Shown here: positions 24,019 through 32,068 of the stretch, piece by piece | Position numbering within the stretch: the stretch's first letter is position 1 | Layout: each line of letters opens with the position of its first letter | NCBI RefSeq assembly: GCF_030056705.1 | Contig: NZ_JASHIC010000011.1 | Coordinates: 145,211-209,210 of the forward strand | DNA from: Flectobacillus longus | Lineage (GTDB): Bacteria; Bacteroidota; Bacteroidia; Cytophagales; Spirosomataceae | Reading direction: 5' to 3' | Length of the DNA stretch: 64,000 bases | Translations under genes and position numbers: made by a program | The notes under the pieces: generated by a model | What the model was told of the DNA's origin: nothing | Databases searched by the model: none | What the model saw: the letters and a program-made list of their open reading frames with translations, nothing else

Positions 24019-25431
24019 CTATCTCTTCACCAATTTCACAACGTTCTCTACGTGGTGAGTTTGTGGGAACATATCTACTGGCTGTACAGCTTCAACACGG
24101 TATTTTAAGTCTAGTAAAGCCAAATCACGAGCTTGAGTAGCTGGATTACAACTTACATACACAATCGTGTGTGGTTCGGCATTTAAGAGTGTCTGAACCA
24201 CTGGTTCATCCATACCTGCACGTGGAGGGTCAGTAATTACAACGTCTGGACGTCCCTTAGCATCAATAAATGAATCGTCCAAAAGCTTACGCATATCACC
24301 TGCATAAAACTCCGTGTTGTTGATGCCATTAATTTGTGAGTTTACCTTCGCATCTTCAACAGCCATTTCCACATATTCTAATCCAATTACTTTCTTGGCC
24401 TGTCTAGCGACAAAGTTGGCAATTGTCCCAGTTCCCGTATAAAGGTCATAGACAAACTCAGAACCAGTCAATCCAGCATAATCACGCGTAATTTTGTATA
24501 ATTCATACGCTTGTTTAGAATTGGTTTGGTAAAAAGATTTTGGTCCAACTCTGTATTTTAAGCCTTCCATTTCTTCTACAATGTATGGCAATCCTTTGTA
24601 GTTAACTACCTCTAAGTCAAAGAAAGTGTCATTTCCTTTAGTATTGATAATGTAGTTTAACGACGTGATTTGAGGGAAGTTCGCATCCAAAAATTCCATC
24701 ACCAAGCTAATTTGCTCTTCAGTAGCGTAGGCAAACTGAACAATTACCATCAAGTCGCCTGTTGTAGCAGTACGAATTATCAAATTACGTAAGGCGCCTT
24801 TTTCTTGCTTGATTTGCTCATAATAATCAATTTGATGTTTTTGAGCTAATTCATGCAAAGCATTACGAATTTGATTCGAAGGGTCTGGTTGCAAATAGCA
24901 GTGGTCTACATGTAAAATTTTGTCGTAGCGCTTTGGTACGTGAAATCCCAAGGCATTACGACAAAACTCTTCACCTGACTGAATTTGCTCAATGGTTAAC
25001 CAACGGTTTTGAGAGAAAGTATATTCTAATTTATTCCTATAATAGAATGTTTCTCCAGAACCTAAGATAGGATTGATGTTAGGAAGATCTACTTTGGCGA
25101 TTCTTTCCAAGGCATCAGTCACTTGCTTAGTTTTAAATGACAATTGGGTTGCGTAGTCAATATGTTGCCATTTACAGCCACCACAAGTGCCAAAATGATC
25201 GCAGATCGTTTGAGTTCTGTATGGGGAACTTGGCTTTATATTTTGAGCTGTCGCTTCATAGTAGCTTTTTTTCGATTTCGTAATGCGTAAATCAGCATAA
25301 TCGCCAGGAGCCACAGGTCCGTCGATAAAAATAACTTTATCCTCGACACGACTGATACATTTTGCCTCAGCAGCAAAATCTTCTACCAAGACATTTTCAA
25401 AAATGATATTTTCTTTGTGCTTTTTTCTCAT
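24019..25431 (-). CDS. rlmD: 23S rRNA (uracil-C5)-methyltransferase RlmD
   Basis: A 470-residue SAM-dependent RNA methyltransferase of the RumA/TrmA family. An N-terminal TRAM domain (about 10-68) is followed by the [4Fe-4S] motif with C77, C83 and C86 (CDHFGTCGGC) and a later Cys near 187, so the cluster is probably intact. The SAM motif DLYTGTGTIANF, DPPRAGMDE and the catalytic-Cys motif SCNPATQ are present. Target U1939 is the family's usual site; U747-type specificity cannot be excluded. It is monocistronic. Confidence 0.92.
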   Translation of the reverse strand: MRKKHKENIIFENVLVEDFAAEAKCISRVEDKVIFIDGPVAPGDYADLRITKSKKSYYEATAQNIKPSSPYRTQTICDHFGTCGGCKWQHIDYATQLSFKTKQVTDALERIAKVDLPNINPILGSGETFYYRNKLEYTFSQNRWLTIEQIQSGEEFCRNALGFHVPKRYDKILHVDHCYLQPDPSNQIRNALHELAQKHQIDYYEQIKQEKGALRNLIIRTATTGDLMVIVQFAYATEEQISLVMEFLDANFPQITSLNYIINTKGNDTFFDLEVVNYKGLPYIVEEMEGLKYRVGPKSFYQTNSKQAYELYKITRDYAGLTGSEFVYDLYTGTGTIANFVARQAKKVIGLEYVEMAVEDAKVNSQINGINNTEFYAGDMRKLLDDSFIDAKGRPDVVITDPPRAGMDEPVVQTLLNAEPHTIVYVSCNPATQARDLALLDLKYRVEAVQPVDMFPQTHHVENVVKLVKR

Positions 25432-25519
25432 AAGGTTGCAAAATTACAAAAAAGACCCACATAAATCGAAATCTTTGGAGTACATCTAAACTAAAAAATG
25501 TATTTTGCTAATTAATCCC

Positions 25520-25527
25520 TAATTTTG
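25520..25527 (+). promoter_or_regulatory. -7 element for the 25560 SDR gene
   Basis: TAATTTTG, 32 nt before the ATG; no good -33 TTG at the right distance. Confidence 0.4.
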
Positions 25528-25559
25528 AAAATCTTAAACACAAGTATAGATATAGTATT

Positions 25560-26375
25560 ATGAAAGATAAAGTAGTCATTATTACTGGGGCATCGTCGGG
25601 TATTGGTAGAGCAATGGCTTTTGCTTTTGGCAATGAAGGTGCAAAAGTTGTAATCACTGGACGTAAGCAAGCTCCTTTGGATGAAACTAGCAAAGAGCTT
25701 AGTGCAGCAGGGATAGATAACCTAGCTATTGTTTCTGATGTAAGCCTCGAGGAGGATAACATAAAGGTAGTAGACCAAACAGTTGCCAAATATGGTAGAA
25801 TTGATATTCTTATCAATAATGCTGGCATTTCGATGCGTTCTATGTTTGAGGATTGTGAGGTAGAGGTTATCAAAAAGGTCATGGATATTAATTTCTATGG
25901 AACTGTGTATGCTACTAAATATGCTTTACCTTATATCAAAAAGGCGAAAGGTTCTATTGTAGGAATTTCGTCGATTGCTGGATATCGTGGATTGCCAGTT
26001 AGGATTGGTTATTCGGCCTCAAAATTTGCCATGAATGGCTTTTTGGAGGCACTTCGAACAGAATTGCTTCATGAAGGTGTACATGTGTTGACTGCTTGCC
26101 CTGGTTTTACGGCTTCTAACATTAGATTTGCATCTTTGGGTAGCGACGGACAAACCAAAGGTGAAAGTATGCGTGATGAGGGAAATATGATGTCAGCCGA
26201 GGAGGTTGCAGCCCTTATTCTTAAAGCTGTGAAGAATCGTAAGAGAGAACTCATTTTGACCGCTCAGGGTAAGCTTACGGTATTTCTGAATAAGTTTTTA
26301 CCTTCTTTGACAGATAAGCTTGTTTTTAATACTCTCGCTAAGGAAAAAGATTCTCCTCTAAAAAGGAACTCATAA
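25560..26375 (+). CDS. SDR-family oxidoreductase
   Basis: A 271-residue classical short-chain dehydrogenase. TGASSGIG is at the N-terminus (residues 9-16), NNAG in the middle, the catalytic Ser in VGISSIAG and the intact YSASK active site follows. The C-terminal ~50 residues (LTAQGKLTVFLNKFLPSL) resemble the extension of 3-ketosphinganine/retinol-type SDRs that act on lipids, so a hydrophobic substrate is possible. It converges with the 26439 gene over a palindrome. Confidence 0.88.
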   Translation: MKDKVVIITGASSGIGRAMAFAFGNEGAKVVITGRKQAPLDETSKELSAAGIDNLAIVSDVSLEEDNIKVVDQTVAKYGRIDILINNAGISMRSMFEDCEVEVIKKVMDINFYGTVYATKYALPYIKKAKGSIVGISSIAGYRGLPVRIGYSASKFAMNGFLEALRTELLHEGVHVLTACPGFTASNIRFASLGSDGQTKGESMRDEGNMMSAEEVAALILKAVKNRKRELILTAQGKLTVFLNKFLPSLTDKLVFNTLAKEKDSPLKRNS

Positions 26376-26393
26376 ACAGGAGTCCTTCTGAAT

Positions 26394-26434
26394 TGATTGA
26401 ATGAGTGATTATCTTAAAATCACTCATTCAATCA
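26394..26434. repeat. GAGTGATTA palindromic repeat
   Basis: Perfect 17-bp arms TGATTGAATGAGTGATT (26394-26410) and complement (26418-26434), 7-nt loop. Same core as the repeats near dnaB. It separates convergent genes and could act as a terminator, though it lacks a T tract. Confidence 0.75.
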
Positions 26435-26438
26435 TTAC

Positions 26439-27176
26439 TTATTCCACCTGCCAAAGATCAGTTTGCTTGACATACAAAAGCTGGTCTTCCCAAAAAACTC
26501 TTTTCCAAATATCACTTCCTCCAATAATATTAAGGCGATGCCCTTTGTTAATGACATATTCGACGGGTGCTCCTGCCGATGGGCTTTTCCTTAAAATTAC
26601 ATGATTGGCATTAATAATACCTTGATGGTATTTGTCTGGCAGATTCAATAAGGTCCAAACGCCAATTAAATAAATTCCTAAAATGACTTTTTGAGATGTA
26701 GGAATATATTCATGTCTGTATTTTTTGCCAATCAATACGATAAAAACATATAATCCTATCACCAACATTAACGCCACCAAAAATCCAGAATAGGTTTTGT
26801 AGACCAATATTAAGAAATTAAAATCATTTAATTCGTACCCTTTTAATTCGTGTTCTTGTGCAATTGTGTAGAGTTTTGAAAGAATTTTATCATTCGGACT
26901 TATCTCAAAAGACTTATTTAGGTAATAAAGTGTTCTCAAATAGTCTCTTTTTTGCTCATTGATTTTGGCAAGCTTTAAGAAAATGATATGCGACGGATGT
27001 TCCAATTTTGTCAATTCTCGTTCAAAAATCCTCTCGGCTGCACCATAATTTTGAATTTTGTATAAAGAATCTGCTTTTTTTAGTGATGCTGTATTGTCCA
27101 GACACCTAGAAAGTTGCGGAATCGTAACGAAGAAAAATAAAAAAAATATAACTTTTTTTAGATGGATGGCTTGCAT
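26439..27176 (-). CDS. TPR and SH3-like membrane protein (BatE-like)
   Basis: A 245-residue protein: signal peptide or TM near the N-terminus (KKVIFFLFFFVTIPQL), TPR-like helices (about 30-110, ADSLYKIQNYGAAERIFER), two transmembrane segments (about 125-180) and a C-terminal SH3-type domain (NHVILRKSPSAGAPVEYVINKGHRL). This layout is that of BatE-like proteins of aerotolerance operons, but no bat genes are adjacent. The ATG at 27176 is preferred over 27209, because the tRNA-Lys promoter region lies there. Function is unknown. Confidence 0.72.
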   Translation of the reverse strand: MQAIHLKKVIFFLFFFVTIPQLSRCLDNTASLKKADSLYKIQNYGAAERIFERELTKLEHPSHIIFLKLAKINEQKRDYLRTLYYLNKSFEISPNDKILSKLYTIAQEHELKGYELNDFNFLILVYKTYSGFLVALMLVIGLYVFIVLIGKKYRHEYIPTSQKVILGIYLIGVWTLLNLPDKYHQGIINANHVILRKSPSAGAPVEYVINKGHRLNIIGGSDIWKRVFWEDQLLYVKQTDLWQVE

Positions 27177-27201
27177 TATGTTTCTAGAAATAGTAGTTTT
27201 G
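27171..27201 (+). promoter_or_regulatory. Promoter of the tRNA-Lys array
   Basis: TTG (27171-27173), 20-nt spacer, TAGTTTTG (27194-27201) then GCACCG, 64 nt before the first tRNA. It overlaps the start of the divergent BatE-like gene. Confidence 0.65.
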
Positions 27202-27264
27202 CACCGCAATTAAGGAAAACGAAACAGAACAACAAAAATACTGAAAACGCTTCTTATATGCAAC

Positions 27265-27337
27265 GATTCCGTAGCTCAGTTGGTAGAGCAATACACTTTT
27301 AATGTATGGGTCCTGGGTTCGAGTCCCAGCGGGATCA
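27265..27337 (+). tRNA. tRNA-Lys (TTT), copy 1 of 5
   Basis: 73 nt. Acceptor arms GATTCCG and CGGGATC pair; anticodon loop CTTTTAA gives TTT; T arm GGTTCGAGT. No encoded CCA. All five copies are identical. Confidence 0.96.
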
Positions 27338-27419
27338 CCGAGATATCTAGCACGATAGATGTTTTAGAATAAATTTTTTGACTTAGTTTTTACGATGTAA
27401 ATTGTAGAAAATGAGTACC

Positions 27420-27492
27420 GATTCCGTAGCTCAGTTGGTAGAGCAATACACTTTTAATGTATGGGTCCTGGGTTCGAGTCCCAGCGGGATCA
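27420..27492 (+). tRNA. tRNA-Lys (TTT), copy 2 of 5
   Basis: Identical to copy 1, 155 nt downstream; preceded by a spacer (27338-27419) shared with copies 3 and 4. Confidence 0.96.
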
Positions 27493-27575
27493 CTGAGATG
27501 TCTAGCACGATAGATATTTTACAGTAATTTTTTTTGACTTAGTTTTTACGATGCAAATTGTAAGAAATGAGTACT

Positions 27576-27648
27576 GATTCCGTAGCTCAGTTGGTAGAGC
27601 AATACACTTTTAATGTATGGGTCCTGGGTTCGAGTCCCAGCGGGATCA
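27576..27648 (+). tRNA. tRNA-Lys (TTT), copy 3 of 5
   Basis: Identical to copy 1, 156 nt after copy 2; same spacer type. Confidence 0.96.
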
Positions 27649-27730
27649 CCGAGATGTCTAGCACGATAGATATTTTAGAGTAAATTTTTTGACTTAGTTT
27701 TTACGATGTAAATTGTAAAAAATGGGTACT

Positions 27731-27803
27731 GATTCCGTAGCTCAGTTGGTAGAGCAATACACTTTTAATGTATGGGTCCTGGGTTCGAGTCCCAGCGGGA
27801 TCA
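27731..27803 (+). tRNA. tRNA-Lys (TTT), copy 4 of 5
   Basis: Identical to copy 1, 155 nt after copy 3. The following spacer (27804-27889) is unrelated to the earlier ones and includes a GAAGATT hairpin. Confidence 0.96.
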
Positions 27804-27889
27804 CGAAGATTGTCAGTGACAAATCTTCCCTTCGCCTCCAGAGTGGGGCATTTTTATATATAGTGAAGCGGCTACGTGCCAAATCACAC

Positions 27890-27962
27890 GATTCCGTAGC
27901 TCAGTTGGTAGAGCAATACACTTTTAATGTATGGGTCCTGGGTTCGAGTCCCAGCGGGATCA
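27890..27962 (+). tRNA. tRNA-Lys (TTT), copy 5 of 5
   Basis: Identical in the 73 nt; here the discriminator base is followed by a genomic CCA, unlike the other four. Terminator at 27965-27996. Confidence 0.96.
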
Positions 27963-27964
27963 CC

Positions 27965-27996
27965 AAAAGGTTCAGAGATTTCTCTGAACCTTTTTT
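27965..27996 (+). terminator. Terminator of the tRNA-Lys array
   Basis: AAAAGGTTCAGAG (27965-27977) pairs with CTCTGAACC and T run, starting right after the CCA of copy 5. Confidence 0.88.
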
Positions 27997-28046
27997 GTTT
28001 TGCCATAATTCATAGAACTGGATCAGTTTAGGATAAATAAAAATCT

Positions 28047-28460
28047 TTATTCATTAGAATCCTTTAATCCATCTAAAAATTCACCAAAACTTTTTGCTAC
28101 TAAGTATAAATTATCATAATTCTGATCATCCTCTATACTGTAGTCTACTTCATTTTCATGATCCCAAAAATACACATATCCTTCATCACTGGAACTACAA
28201 GATATACAAATTAAATTCCCTCCAGGATCATGCGCTATTGGTAATATATGGCTAGGTAAACGCTTTTCATCTATTTTAAAGTTTCTAATATAAACTTCTA
28301 AATTATCAGCTTTTCCGTCATAAATAGCAAGAAACCAATCAATAGAAGACCTTGTCCAAGTTCCATTTTCATTGAAACTAAAAACGTTGGGAGTACAATA
28401 CCCTCCATTGTATTTTAGCAAATGGTCCTCATAATCATAATTAAGTTTAAGACCAACCAA
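28047..28460 (-). pseudogene. SMI1/KNR4-family gene, 5'-truncated
   Basis: The 137-residue frame has clear SMI1/KNR4 (SUKH) features: LLKYNGGY, LPIAHDPGGNLICISCSS and a C-terminal SFGEFLDGL. Such proteins often act as immunity proteins against contact-dependent or polymorphic toxins. The homologous frame continues upstream of the first possible start (TTG at 28460) as LQIEKVEELVGLKL, the usual N-terminal helix, but there is no ATG before an in-frame stop about 78 nt further, right beside the holA end. So the N-terminus seems lost. It could still be expressed from the TTG. No toxin gene is nearby. Confidence 0.7.
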
Positions 28461-28538
28461 TTCTTCGACTTTTTCGATTTGAAGAAAGGATGTTGGAGAT
28501 TCTGTTAAAGTTTTTGTTCTGTTTTCTCAACAAATGCT

Positions 28539-29558
28539 TTAATGCAAAATACGAAACGTTATCTCCTTTAATTTATCGCCATCAGAGCTTGAGCTAGATT
28601 CTATTCCTTTGGCTTGTAGCTCTATTTGTTTGATGTCGTGAATGATTTGTATGACTTTGGGTAAATTGTAATTCCTGATGGTTTGCACGTAATCTTTGGC
28701 AAAGAATGGATTAATTCCTAGGAAGCTTGCCAAGCCCTTATCTGACTTATCGGTATGCGTGTGGGCAAGAAGTACCTTACTAAAGAAATTGTACATCAAA
28801 AGTATCATTGGAGGCAATGGATTGTCTTTCGGATTGGAAGCGAAAAACTGTACAATTTGATTCGCTTTCAGCACATCCCTTTGTATGAGGGCTTTTTGAA
28901 ATTCAAAATAGTTATACTCTTTACTAATTCCTACAAAGCGTTCTACTACGGAGGCATTGATTTCTTCGTCAATTTTGAGATTAATAACAATCTTATCTAT
29001 TTCTGAAGCCAAACGCTTTAAATCATTCCCTACATTCTCTACAAGCATCTGTACGGCCTTTGGACTGATCTTTACGCCAGATTCATGACAATACTCAATT
29101 ACCCAATCAGGTATTTTGTTGTCATACATCTTTTTGGAGGTCATGACCAATCCCGATTGATCTATTGCTTTGACCCATGCTTTTCGTTCGTCAACTGAAT
29201 CCTTGCTTGCCAAAACCAAGATAGTCGATGCTAAGGGGTTTTTGGCATAGCTTTCAAGTACCGATTGCATATCTTTTTGCTCGATTCCTTGAATGCTCTG
29301 CGCTTCTTTTACGATAACCACTTGCTTGTCGGACATCATCGGAAATCGCTTGGCATACGACATAATACTGGGTACAGTATGGTCTTTGCCGTAGATAATA
29401 TACTGATTGAAGCCCTTATCGGCAGCCGATAAGGCGTTTTCTTCGATGAAGTCTACTACTTTGTCAATAAAATACGGCTCGTCACCGTGGAGTAAATAAA
29501 TAGGGTGAAAATGTTTTTTCTTTACTTCTTTAAATACTTCTGCAAATAATTTGGGCAT
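28539..29558 (-). CDS. holA: DNA polymerase III delta subunit
   Basis: A 339-residue clamp-loader delta subunit, which opens the sliding clamp. The N-terminal region HFHPIYLLHGDEPYFIDKVV is diagnostic of HolA, and the protein ends with the C-terminal helical collar (about 220-339). The frame is open up to 29606, but a -7 element (TATCTTTG, complement at 29590-29597) lies between the two, so MPKLFAEVFKEVKKK at 29558 is the better start. Functions with dnaB in replication, though not adjacent. Confidence 0.9.
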   Translation of the reverse strand: MPKLFAEVFKEVKKKHFHPIYLLHGDEPYFIDKVVDFIEENALSAADKGFNQYIIYGKDHTVPSIMSYAKRFPMMSDKQVVIVKEAQSIQGIEQKDMQSVLESYAKNPLASTILVLASKDSVDERKAWVKAIDQSGLVMTSKKMYDNKIPDWVIEYCHESGVKISPKAVQMLVENVGNDLKRLASEIDKIVINLKIDEEINASVVERFVGISKEYNYFEFQKALIQRDVLKANQIVQFFASNPKDNPLPPMILLMYNFFSKVLLAHTHTDKSDKGLASFLGINPFFAKDYVQTIRNYNLPKVIQIIHDIKQIELQAKGIESSSSSDGDKLKEITFRILH

Positions 29559-29589
29559 GACATTTGGTTGGCTTTGATACTTACTTTTA

Positions 29590-29597
29590 CAAAGATA
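29590..29597 (-). promoter_or_regulatory. -7 element for holA
   Basis: Minus strand TATCTTTG, 31 nt upstream of the ATG at 29558; supports that start over 29606. Confidence 0.5.
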
Positions 29598-29658
29598 CAA
29601 TATCAAATGCTCGATTTCTAACAGTTAACTTAGCGTTCAAGATTAATTTCAAGGTATC

Positions 29659-30261
29659 TTAATAAACTGGATTCTCTATGAATTTTTGACAATGAGCTTG
29701 TATTTCTGGAAAAAATTGAAAAAAATCATCTTCAAATTCCTGATACTGTGTAGTTAATATTTCGGTAGCATTCTCAATGTCTGATTCATATTTCAGACGT
29801 GAAGAAATACCTTTTAAAGACCATTTTAGTCCTTCTAAATTGGCATAATTAGTCAGCCAATCTCTTGAGGTCATCGAGATAATCATTCTATCGAGTGCCG
29901 CAGGAAGGTCATCTTCTCGCTTTTGGAGTATTTGATAAAAATTAGCACTAAAAACGTCTAATTCAATGGTTGAAAAATGATGAAAGTTTTTCGCAAAAAT
30001 ATGATCATAGAACATATCAATCACGATACCTGAAAATTTATGGTATCGATGTCTTATTCTACTCATACTTTGTTTTACGATAGGATGCTGGTCGGTAAAA
30101 GTATCAATTCGACGATGCAGGGCTATACCCAAAATGATATCCTTGTTATAAGATGTATCATGTAGTTTATTTAGGTGACCTTTCACATAGTCTCCCAAAA
30201 AATTACCAAGAATAATGTCTTCATTATCCCCAGATAAATATATATGTGATAAGTAATTCAA
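29659..30261 (-). CDS. acpH: Acyl carrier protein phosphodiesterase (AcpH-like)
   Basis: A 200-residue protein of the ACP phosphodiesterase family, which removes the phosphopantetheine arm from acyl carrier protein. The N-terminal MNYLSHIYLSG with ILGNFLGDYVKG, the LHRRIDTFTDQHP motif and VIDMFYDHIFA are typical. HD-domain-like metal residues (His, Asp) are visible. Length fits. It is next to holA on the same strand with a 100-nt gap. Confidence 0.9.
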   Translation of the reverse strand: MNYLSHIYLSGDNEDIILGNFLGDYVKGHLNKLHDTSYNKDIILGIALHRRIDTFTDQHPIVKQSMSRIRHRYHKFSGIVIDMFYDHIFAKNFHHFSTIELDVFSANFYQILQKREDDLPAALDRMIISMTSRDWLTNYANLEGLKWSLKGISSRLKYESDIENATEILTTQYQEFEDDFFQFFPEIQAHCQKFIENPVY

Positions 30262-30432
30262 CTTTTTACAGAATTTTGATGTTGATACCTTATAAAGTTA
30301 AGGAAAAAAGATTACGTTTGTAAAATAAACGAAGACTCTTCCAGATTCTTTCAAACAGGTTATAACTCTTGCCGATGACAGGAATAACTTGTTTTAGTAT
30401 ATATTCGCATCGGTACCAAACACTTAGATATA

Positions 30433-30945
30433 ATGCAAATTTCAAACGCTAAAGTTGTGTCATTGACTTACCAATTAACAGTGACAGACAAAAATGGTGA
30501 CCGTGAGTTAGTAGAAACAGTAGAGCAGGAGCACCCAATGGTATTTATCCACGGCATGAGTGGTTTGCCAGAAGCTTTCGAAGATAAAATAGCTGGCCTT
30601 GTAGCTGGAGATACTTTTGAATTCTCGATTCCTGCTGAAGAAGGATACGGTGAATACGATGCTTCGGCTGTAGTAGATTTACCAAAAGATATTTTTAAAG
30701 TTGATGGTGAACATGTTGAAGAGATGTTAGAAGTAGGTAATTTTCTTCCAATGACTGATGATCGTGGAAACCGTCTTCAAGGTCAAATCATCGAAGTAGG
30801 TGAGGATTTTGTAAGAATGGACTTCAATCACCCTTTGGCTGATAAAGAAATGTTTTTCAGTGGCGCTATCTTGAGCGTAAGAGAAGCCACAGAATCAGAA
30901 CTAGATCATGGTCACGTACATGGTGAAGGTGGTGTTCATCATTAA
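30433..30945 (+). CDS. FKBP-type peptidyl-prolyl isomerase (SlyD-like)
   Basis: A 170-residue FKBP with the insert-in-flap domain of SlyD. The FKBP core (MVFIHGMSGLPEAFEDKIAGL, then the IF insert VDLPKDIFKVDG, then FNHPLADKEMFF) is complete. The end (DHGHVHGEGGVHH) is His-rich, so metal binding is likely, as in SlyD. Role: prolyl isomerase and chaperone for nascent chains. It is monocistronic, with a terminator at 30958-30993. Confidence 0.93.
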   Translation: MQISNAKVVSLTYQLTVTDKNGDRELVETVEQEHPMVFIHGMSGLPEAFEDKIAGLVAGDTFEFSIPAEEGYGEYDASAVVDLPKDIFKVDGEHVEEMLEVGNFLPMTDDRGNRLQGQIIEVGEDFVRMDFNHPLADKEMFFSGAILSVREATESELDHGHVHGEGGVHH

Positions 30946-30957
30946 TTATCATGAAAC

Positions 30958-30993
30958 AAAAAAGTCGCATAGTGTGAGCTATGCGACTTTTTT
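30958..30993. terminator. Bidirectional terminator
   Basis: Arms AAAAAAGTCGCATAG (30958-30972) and complement; 6-nt loop; between FKBP (+) and dCMP deaminase (-). Confidence 0.92.
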
Positions 30994-30995
30994 GT

Positions 30996-31475
30996 TTATT
31001 TAAACAAATGTGATAATCGATTTTTATCATATTGAATCACTTCTACGCCAAACTTCCTCAAAAAATCTACTCCTTCATCAGCTACTAATCCTTTATATTG
31101 TGCATACGAGTCAAGGAAAACTACTTTGCTAATTTTCATAGAGAAAATAATTCTTGCACAAGCAATACAAGGAGACAATGTTACATATAACGTTGCTCCA
31201 TCTACTTGTGAACCATTTTTGGCAGCAAATAAAATTGCATTTTGTTCGGCATGAAGTGCCAAAGAGCAGCTTCCTTTTGAATCACGTGCGCAGCCATGTT
31301 CGGGAAATTCTTCATCACAGTTGTGTGTGCCTGATGGTGGACCGTTATATCCGATAGAGATAATGCGAGTATCTCTTGCCAAAACAGCACCTACTTGGGC
31401 TTTAATACAATGTGAACGTTTGGCGATATTTACAGCCAACTCCATATAAATATCATCAAATTCGGGTTTTGCCAT
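30996..31475 (-). CDS. Deoxycytidylate deaminase
   Basis: A 159-residue zinc-dependent cytidine/deoxycytidylate deaminase. The zinc site HAEQNAI (His-Ala-Glu) and SPCIACA (PCxxC) are intact, and the N-terminal extension with NGPPSGTHNCDEE and CARDSKGSC matches the dCMP deaminase/ComEB family, which converts dCMP to dUMP for thymidylate synthesis. Length fits. It ends beside the FKBP terminator and lies upstream of, but apart from, the tRNA-Met genes. Confidence 0.92.
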   Translation of the reverse strand: MAKPEFDDIYMELAVNIAKRSHCIKAQVGAVLARDTRIISIGYNGPPSGTHNCDEEFPEHGCARDSKGSCSLALHAEQNAILFAAKNGSQVDGATLYVTLSPCIACARIIFSMKISKVVFLDSYAQYKGLVADEGVDFLRKFGVEVIQYDKNRLSHLFK

Positions 31476-31561
31476 GATGTGCTATAAGATTTGGGAAACA
31501 GATAGGAGATAAATCATTCGTAAATACAACACTATTTTGAAGCGAATTTACAAGTTTTTAT

Positions 31562-31597
31562 AAAAAAAAAGCCTTTCTGCGAGAGAAAGGCTTTTTT
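31562..31597 (-). terminator. Terminator of the tRNA-Met pair
   Basis: AAAAAAAAAGCCTTTCT (31562-31578) pairs with AGAAAGGC; T tract on the minus strand, just beyond the tRNA 3' end at 31600. Confidence 0.9.
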
Positions 31598-31599
31598 AG

Positions 31600-31673
31600 T
31601 AGCGGGGAGCAGAATCGAACTGCCGACCTTTGGGTTATGAATCCAACGCTCTAACCATCTGAGCTACCCCGCC
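31600..31673 (-). tRNA. tRNA-Met (anticodon CAT), copy 1
   Basis: 74 nt. Minus-strand acceptor arms GGCGGGG and CCCCGCT, D arm GCTCAG...GAGC, anticodon loop TTCATAA (CAT). The U-rich D arm suggests elongator Met rather than initiator; tRNA-Ile2 (lysidine) cannot be excluded. No encoded CCA. Confidence 0.93.
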
Positions 31674-31697
31674 AAGGGGCAAATTGTAATAATTTTG

Positions 31698-31771
31698 TAG
31701 CGGGGAGCAGAATCGAACTGCCGACCTTTGGGTTATGAATCCAACGCTCTAACCATCTGAGCTACCCCGCC
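31698..31771 (-). tRNA. tRNA-Met (anticodon CAT), copy 2
   Basis: Identical 74-nt copy, 24 nt away and upstream in the transcript. Promoter at 31787-31817. Confidence 0.93.
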
Positions 31772-31786
31772 TTGTTTTTCGTGATG

Positions 31787-31817
31787 CAAAATTAGACAAT
31801 TATTCTATCGAAGGCAA
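31787..31817 (-). promoter_or_regulatory. Promoter of the tRNA-Met pair
   Basis: Minus strand: TTG (complement 31815-31817), 20-nt spacer, TAATTTTG (complement 31787-31794), then GCATCA. Confidence 0.7.
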
Positions 31818-32010
31818 GTGATTTAGAGCATTTTTCTGAAAATAATTCGTAACGTATATGGTTACTTATTGGTATTCAGTATCTTATGAAAGGCAAAAAA
31901 AGTGAAAATATTTTTTTTAGGATAAATTATAGTTTGATATTTTAATCAATTGATTATCAGTATTTTGTGCATTATTTTACGGCTTGTAGGTGTAAAGATG
32001 TGATAAATAC

Positions 32011-32040
32011 TTGCATATTATCTAGATAATTATACCTTTG
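32011..32040 (+). promoter_or_regulatory. Promoter of the 32069 gene
   Basis: TTG (32011-32013), 19-nt spacer, TACCTTTG (32033-32040); ATG 29 nt downstream. Confidence 0.7.
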
Positions 32041-32068
32041 CCAAAAAGGTAAATTTAAATTCTTGCGT

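Larger units (their letters stand above)
27338..27730 (+). repeat. Tandem repeats of tRNA-Lys spacers
   Basis: Three spacers of 82-83 nt (27338-27419, 27493-27575, 27649-27730) are almost identical, each with a small ATCTA...TAGAT hairpin and the shared ACTTAGTTTTTACGATG stretch. With the tRNAs they make a 155-nt unit repeated in tandem. Confidence 0.85.

Noticed and set aside
27265..27962. Tandem units of about 155 nt looked at as a possible CRISPR-like array
   Set aside because: The repeated 73-nt part folds as tRNA-Lys and the spacers are also repeated, so they are not unique spacers.
27722..28015. 97-codon plus-strand frame across two tRNA-Lys copies
   Set aside because: It contains the same tRNA-derived peptide twice; it is the tRNA genes read as protein.
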